A stretch of DNA of 64,000 nucleotides, taken from Guyparkeria halophila. Its GTDB lineage: Bacteria > Pseudomonadota > Gammaproteobacteria > Halothiobacillales > Halothiobacillaceae. A program made the position numbers and the translations under genes. Below the pieces are notes generated by a model. That model was not told the origin of the DNA and did no database searches. It saw nothing but the letters and a program-made list of their open reading frames with translations. Numbering within the stretch: position 1 is the stretch's first letter; each line of letters begins with the position of its first letter. Shown here one piece after another: positions 60,880-64,000 of the stretch. The stretch is taken from assembly GCF_034479635.1 (NCBI RefSeq), contig NZ_CP140153.1, forward strand, positions 1,433,501 through 1,497,500, written 5' to 3'.

Positions 60880-62184
60880 TCAGAAATAATAGCCGACGTT
60901 GATGTTAAACACGGTGTTGCTCTCACCGTCGCCAGTCATGCTACCGCCAACGAACGGCTGGTTGCGGCCGTTGATGATGTCGAAGTACGTGTACAGACCG
61001 CCGGCAGACACTGCCATGCCGGTGACGTTCATGTAGGTATCCTCGAAATCGTTGTTCTTGTCATAGATCAGGCTGTAGTCGTTGTAGAACGTCAACGAGG
61101 AAACCGGACCCCATTCAACCGGGAGCGTATAGGCCAGGTTGGCCGTAATCGCCTTAGCGGACAGCGGCCCGGTAAACAAGCCCGCGTAGTAGCCGTAGTT
61201 CATGAACTGAGCATTCGGATCATCCAGATCGTATTCCCAGTCGGTGTACTGCAGTTGCAGATTCCAGCGCTCGTAGTCCGCCACCAAGTGGGCTGCTGCC
61301 GCATAATAGTCGCCGTCTCCGCCGGAGTTTGCTCCATCCAACTGCCCATATTTCAGCGAGGCGCCCGGCTTGAGAGTGAGCTTGTCGCCAACCTTGTAAT
61401 CATACTCAGCGCGGGCTGCCAACGTATTTACGGTTTGAGAATCTCGAGCCCCGTCCACCGCGTCGATGGCATCAGCATCGTCATAGTCGTAGCCCACAAT
61501 ATTCGCGGAATAGGATTCGAGGCTGGAACCACCACGCTCGTCATTCTTCATCAACGCCAAGTCGAAGCGCCAATCACCCGGCGTGTAGGTGGTGCCCACA
61601 CCGAAATCGTAGTTGTCCTCCAGGCCTACGTAATAAAGCGAGGAGAAATAGAAGTTGTGGGAGTTGTATGGCAATACGCCGAACGGCACCTGGAAGATAC
61701 CCGCCCGTGCCATCAAGTCATCGGTGAACTCGTAACCAACCCAGGCGTGGTGAATCACCGACATGTACTCGTACCAACGCCATTCAGCGGACAGGATCAC
61801 GTCGTTGATCTCGCCGTCGAAGTTCAAACGGAAGGTATCGAACGCCAGGTCGCCGCCACGGTCCTTGCCCGCGCTATCGTTGTCAGCCACGGTGTAGTTG
61901 AACCGCACTGCACCACCGACATTGATATCCGGCTTGGCGGCTTCCGCCTTTTCTTCGGCCTTGGCGACCTTCTCGGCCTGCTCCGACTGCGTCTGCTCGA
62001 TCTGATCGTTGCGCGCGCGCTCTTTCTCCAACTCGCCCTGCAGGTTCTCGACGCGCTGCTTGAGTGCCTCGAGCTCCTGCATGATGCGTTCGGCGCTGGC
62101 GTCGCCGGTGGCCGCCATACCGGAAAGCGGCGACGTTCCCAGCGCCACGCCGATGGAGATTGCCAATAACTGCTTCTTCATCAT
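60880..62184 (-). CDS. Coiled-coil outer-membrane porin
   Basis: 434 residues (tandem ATGs at 62184 and 62181; GAGGGA ribosome site). Signal peptide (cleavage after SGMA). Residues about 30-85 form a coiled coil rich in Glu/Lys/Gln, then a beta-barrel with many alternating aromatic strands, ending in the BAM-recognised terminal Phe (NVGYYF). It resembles phosphate-selective or general porins with an N-terminal helical trimer bundle. Substrate unknown. Codon and base composition are less GC-rich in the middle of the gene (about 61240-61560) than around it. Confidence 0.85.
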   Translation of the reverse strand: MMKKQLLAISIGVALGTSPLSGMAATGDASAERIMQELEALKQRVENLQGELEKERARNDQIEQTQSEQAEKVAKAEEKAEAAKPDINVGGAVRFNYTVADNDSAGKDRGGDLAFDTFRLNFDGEINDVILSAEWRWYEYMSVIHHAWVGYEFTDDLMARAGIFQVPFGVLPYNSHNFYFSSLYYVGLEDNYDFGVGTTYTPGDWRFDLALMKNDERGGSSLESYSANIVGYDYDDADAIDAVDGARDSQTVNTLAARAEYDYKVGDKLTLKPGASLKYGQLDGANSGGDGDYYAAAAHLVADYERWNLQLQYTDWEYDLDDPNAQFMNYGYYAGLFTGPLSAKAITANLAYTLPVEWGPVSSLTFYNDYSLIYDKNNDFEDTYMNVTGMAVSAGGLYTYFDIINGRNQPFVGGSMTGDGESNTVFNINVGYYF

Positions 62185-62299
62185 CGATCCCTCTTTCTTC
62201 GTTGTTTATCAACGGCTCTGATCGTTTTATTTTGTGGCCGTGGCCACGTTAACACGGGGTGCAAGCCCCTGAATCCGACGCTCACAGGAGCAGCCGACG

Positions 62300-63298
62300 T
62301 CACTTCCCATCTTCTGCTGCGCGATCCGGTGCACACGGGTCCGGCCGGGACACGGCCGGCATGATCAGTCGCAGGTCGAACGCGTCGTCCGCCCCCGGGG
62401 GATCACTCAGATGGTTTAGCGGCACCATGCCGACGGACAACACCTCCGGACGCCTCTTCTCGGCGACCCGTGCCAGCCAGTAGCCAACACCCCGGTCAAG
62501 TCGCGCGTGCTGATTGCCCATCACGGCGACGATCTGGTGGGCGGGAAAGGATTCCCGCGCGGCCATGATCGCTTCGGCCATCAACACATCGCGTGCCACC
62601 TGCGCCCGAACCATGCGGCTCGACATGGCGGGCGGAATCGCCTGGCAATGCGATTGCTCGAGGACCTCGACCAGCCCACGCTGCTGTGCATCCGGCAAGG
62701 ACAATGTCGGGGCAATCGAATCGATCCATGCCCGTGCGTCGGCGTCCAGTTCGTCCCGCCAACCGGCATCATCTGCAATCGCCACCGCCATGGCCTTCTC
62801 TCGCGACAGGTTCAATGGCCAAAGCGGCACCCCGTGCTCCGTTGCCCAGTCAAACAACGGGCCGTAGTGTTGCCATCCCCACCCCTCGAAATCGAAGCCG
62901 CCCGCGTGGGCTCGTGCTCGACCGTTCTCGAAACGCCCGGCGTTTAGCCGATCGATCCTGCCCCCACCACCACGATCGAGCTGCTCGAGGGCAAGCACAA
63001 GCGGACCATCGAAGGCATCGAACAGCTCGACCTGGCGCCGATGGATGGCCTCGGAATCATGCACCTCCCCCAGCAGAATCACCGGGGCATCACGCAGGCG
63101 ATCCAGCGCCTGGTCATTGGTCACGGCATGACCGCGGGCATCCCACCAGCTACCGACAAGCGGGGCGGTCTCAGCCCGAGCGGTGGAGATCACCAGCAAA
63201 ACGGCAAGTCCGCCCAGCAGACCACCGATTCCGGGCAGCGTCCGACCATGCCGAACCACCAACGGAGTCATTTTGTTCGGGGATGCCATCGGGTCCAT
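62300..63298 (-). CDS. ChaN-family (DUF399) haem/iron-linked protein
   Basis: 332 residues from the ATG at 63298; AAGGAG lies 14 bases upstream, and ATGs at 63289 and 63271 are alternatives. A hydrophobic segment ending in STARA follows, giving a signal peptide. ChaN hallmarks: VILLGEVHDSEAIHRRQ, LALEQLDR, WGWQHYGPLFDWATEHGVPLWPLNLSRE and late VAVMGNQHARLDRGVGYWL. In the family, ChaN dimers bind haem pairs, and TIKI-type protease relationship has been proposed. No lipobox Cys is seen, so it is likely periplasmic rather than lipidated. Confidence 0.85.
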   Translation of the reverse strand: MDPMASPNKMTPLVVRHGRTLPGIGGLLGGLAVLLVISTARAETAPLVGSWWDARGHAVTNDQALDRLRDAPVILLGEVHDSEAIHRRQVELFDAFDGPLVLALEQLDRGGGGRIDRLNAGRFENGRARAHAGGFDFEGWGWQHYGPLFDWATEHGVPLWPLNLSREKAMAVAIADDAGWRDELDADARAWIDSIAPTLSLPDAQQRGLVEVLEQSHCQAIPPAMSSRMVRAQVARDVLMAEAIMAARESFPAHQIVAVMGNQHARLDRGVGYWLARVAEKRRPEVLSVGMVPLNHLSDPPGADDAFDLRLIMPAVSRPDPCAPDRAAEDGK

Positions 63299-63739
63299 GC
63301 GTGACAGGTCGACTCCTTCTAGCTGGGGCATACGGTGGGCGGCCAAACCCGGGATGAACCGGAGCTTAGTAAAACGAGGGCGATTTGCCTCCCGCTCAAA
63401 ACTCCATGCTGGTTGAAGGCGGTGGCGCCCGATACACGACCTCGATGGCTTCGAACGCTTGCTTGCCCTCCCAGACCCCCGTTTGATGCGCGTTTCCCAT
63501 CGCCAGACGGGCATGGCGAACGCCACTGACCCGGGCTAGCGACCTCCCGTCAGAGTGATGGAAAACACTGCTTGCGTTCACGCCCGAATCGTTTACTGTC
63601 AATCCAATGAAGGGCCCGGCCCCTGCCCAGCACAAGTTTGGTGAGGCGAGCTGGTTACCTTCATCCGACCGGGGTGGATGCGTGCTGAACACCCCGTCCG
63701 GTCGCCAGATCAGCACGGTTTTGAGAGTTTGTTTTCGAG
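63299..63739. other. 441-base region between ChaN and RRM genes
   Basis: No gene I would support. The ChaN frame remains open upstream to 63526, but that part lacks homology and is basic low-complexity. The right half probably holds the promoter and structured leader of the RRM gene; a weak TTGCGT/TACTGT pair with 16-base spacing lies at about 63571-63598. Confidence 0.5.
63667..63717 (+). promoter_or_regulatory. Possible pseudoknot in the RRM-gene leader
   Basis: Stem A: CGGGGTG (63670-63676) with CACCCCG (63690-63696), extendable by GAC/GTC outside a bulge. Its loop contains CGTGCTGA (63681-63688), which is perfectly complementary to TCAGCACG (63710-63717) downstream. The two pairings form an H-type pseudoknot or alternative structure ending 22 bases before the start codon. 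Confidence 0.5.
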
Positions 63740-64000
63740 ATGATCAATATTTACGTGGGCAACCTGCCCTACTCCCAGGATGACCAGGGCCTCCAGGCCG
63801 CCTTCGAAGCCTTCGGCGAAGTCAAATCCGCCAAGGTGATCAAGGACATGGCTACCGGTCGTTCCAAGGGCTTCGGTTTTGTCGAGATGACCGACAAGGC
63901 CGCCGGCGAACAGGCCATCGAAGCGCTTAACGATACCGACATGGACGGCCGCACCGTTCGTGTCAACGAAGCGCGTCCGCGCGAGCGTAGCAACGATCGC
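63740..64000 (+). CDS. RRM-type RNA-binding protein, 5' part
   Basis: 87 residues before the window ends. Single RNA recognition motif: RNP2 IYVGNLP at residues 4-10, RNP1 KGFGFVEM near residue 44, beta-alpha-beta order complete by residue 80, then an Arg-rich start (NEARPRERSNDR) of what is probably a Gly/Arg-rich tail. Single-RRM proteins of this type in proteobacteria and cyanobacteria are often cold-induced RNA chaperones. ATG at 63740; the ribosome site is weak (GAGAG 12 bases up), which with the leader structure suggests translational control. Confidence 0.93.
   Translation, partial: MINIYVGNLPYSQDDQGLQAAFEAFGEVKSAKVIKDMATGRSKGFGFVEMTDKAAGEQAIEALNDTDMDGRTVRVNEARPRERSNDR

Noticed and set aside
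63299-63526. N-terminal extension of the ChaN-like protein
   Set aside because: Basic low-complexity sequence before the signal peptide; internal ATGs at 63298, 63289 or 63271 give a sensible secreted protein.
63769-63993. Antisense frame over the last 230 bases
   Set aside because: It is opposite a clear RRM protein with intact RNP1 and RNP2 motifs.

Overview
The window is an ordinary-looking chromosomal segment of a GC-rich gammaproteobacterium. It carries 53 protein genes (two cut by the window edges) and two tRNA-fMet genes. No rRNA, CRISPR array, prophage, plasmid gene or transposase is visible. The class assignment rests on gene orders known from Gammaproteobacteria: orn-dapB-carA-carB-greA, ftsK-lolA-rarA, petA-petB-petC-sspA-sspB, and prlC next to a PerM-type permease. 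A Na+-type BCCT osmolyte transporter and a strongly acidic membrane-linked protein would fit a halotolerant member, perhaps Chromatiales or Halothiobacillus/Guyparkeria-like. That finer placement is a guess.

Layout. 1-3052: 3' part of lpdA, a TauE/SafE exporter, coaD and a YfhL-type ferredoxin. 3081-11227: a long leftward block orn-dapB-carA-carB-greA-serS-acyl carrier protein, with an internal promoter before carA. 11422-14632: mgtE and rsgA, then a 265-bp inverted-repeat element with a 13-bp tandem array, then convergent hinT. 14845-19747: an RND pump (adaptor plus permease) and an O6-alkylguanine transferase. 19769-24948: ftsK-lolA-rarA (leftward) divergent from msrB. 24941-29978: Nif3 protein, bc1 complex, sspA and sspB. 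30267-34744: an LplT-like MFS protein, then an SOS island where imuB and lexA diverge from one LexA box and imuA follows lexA. 34731-38140: a lipoprotein protease, an HDOD protein and ettA. 38232-41704: a von Willebrand A membrane protein and an unrecognised acidic membrane protein. 41765-47281: peroxiredoxin, murB, a GT9-like protein, metG and two tRNA-fMet genes. 47294-51546: a second RND pump. 51732-55565: prlC, a permease and a TrmB-like methyltransferase. 55868-60755: universal stress protein, BCCT transporter, DEDDh exonuclease and a cNMP/CBS/nucleotidyltransferase protein. 60880-64000: a coiled-coil porin, a ChaN-like protein and an RRM protein running off the end.

How genes fit together. 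Most are housekeeping: pyrimidine/arginine and lysine precursors, translation, chromosome segregation, lipoprotein transport, respiration and peptidoglycan. The most unusual material is (i) the vWA/acidic membrane pair, whose complementary topologies and FliM-like C-terminal peptide suggest an undescribed envelope-to-cytoplasm system; (ii) the inverted-repeat element that supplies the rsgA stop codon; (iii) a possible pseudoknot in the leader of the RRM gene; (iv) an SspB with two ClpX-binding-like motifs; and (v) the compact lexA/imuA/imuB arrangement. Several genes appear to use GTG or TTG starts, and many neighbours overlap by four bases, suggesting translational coupling.
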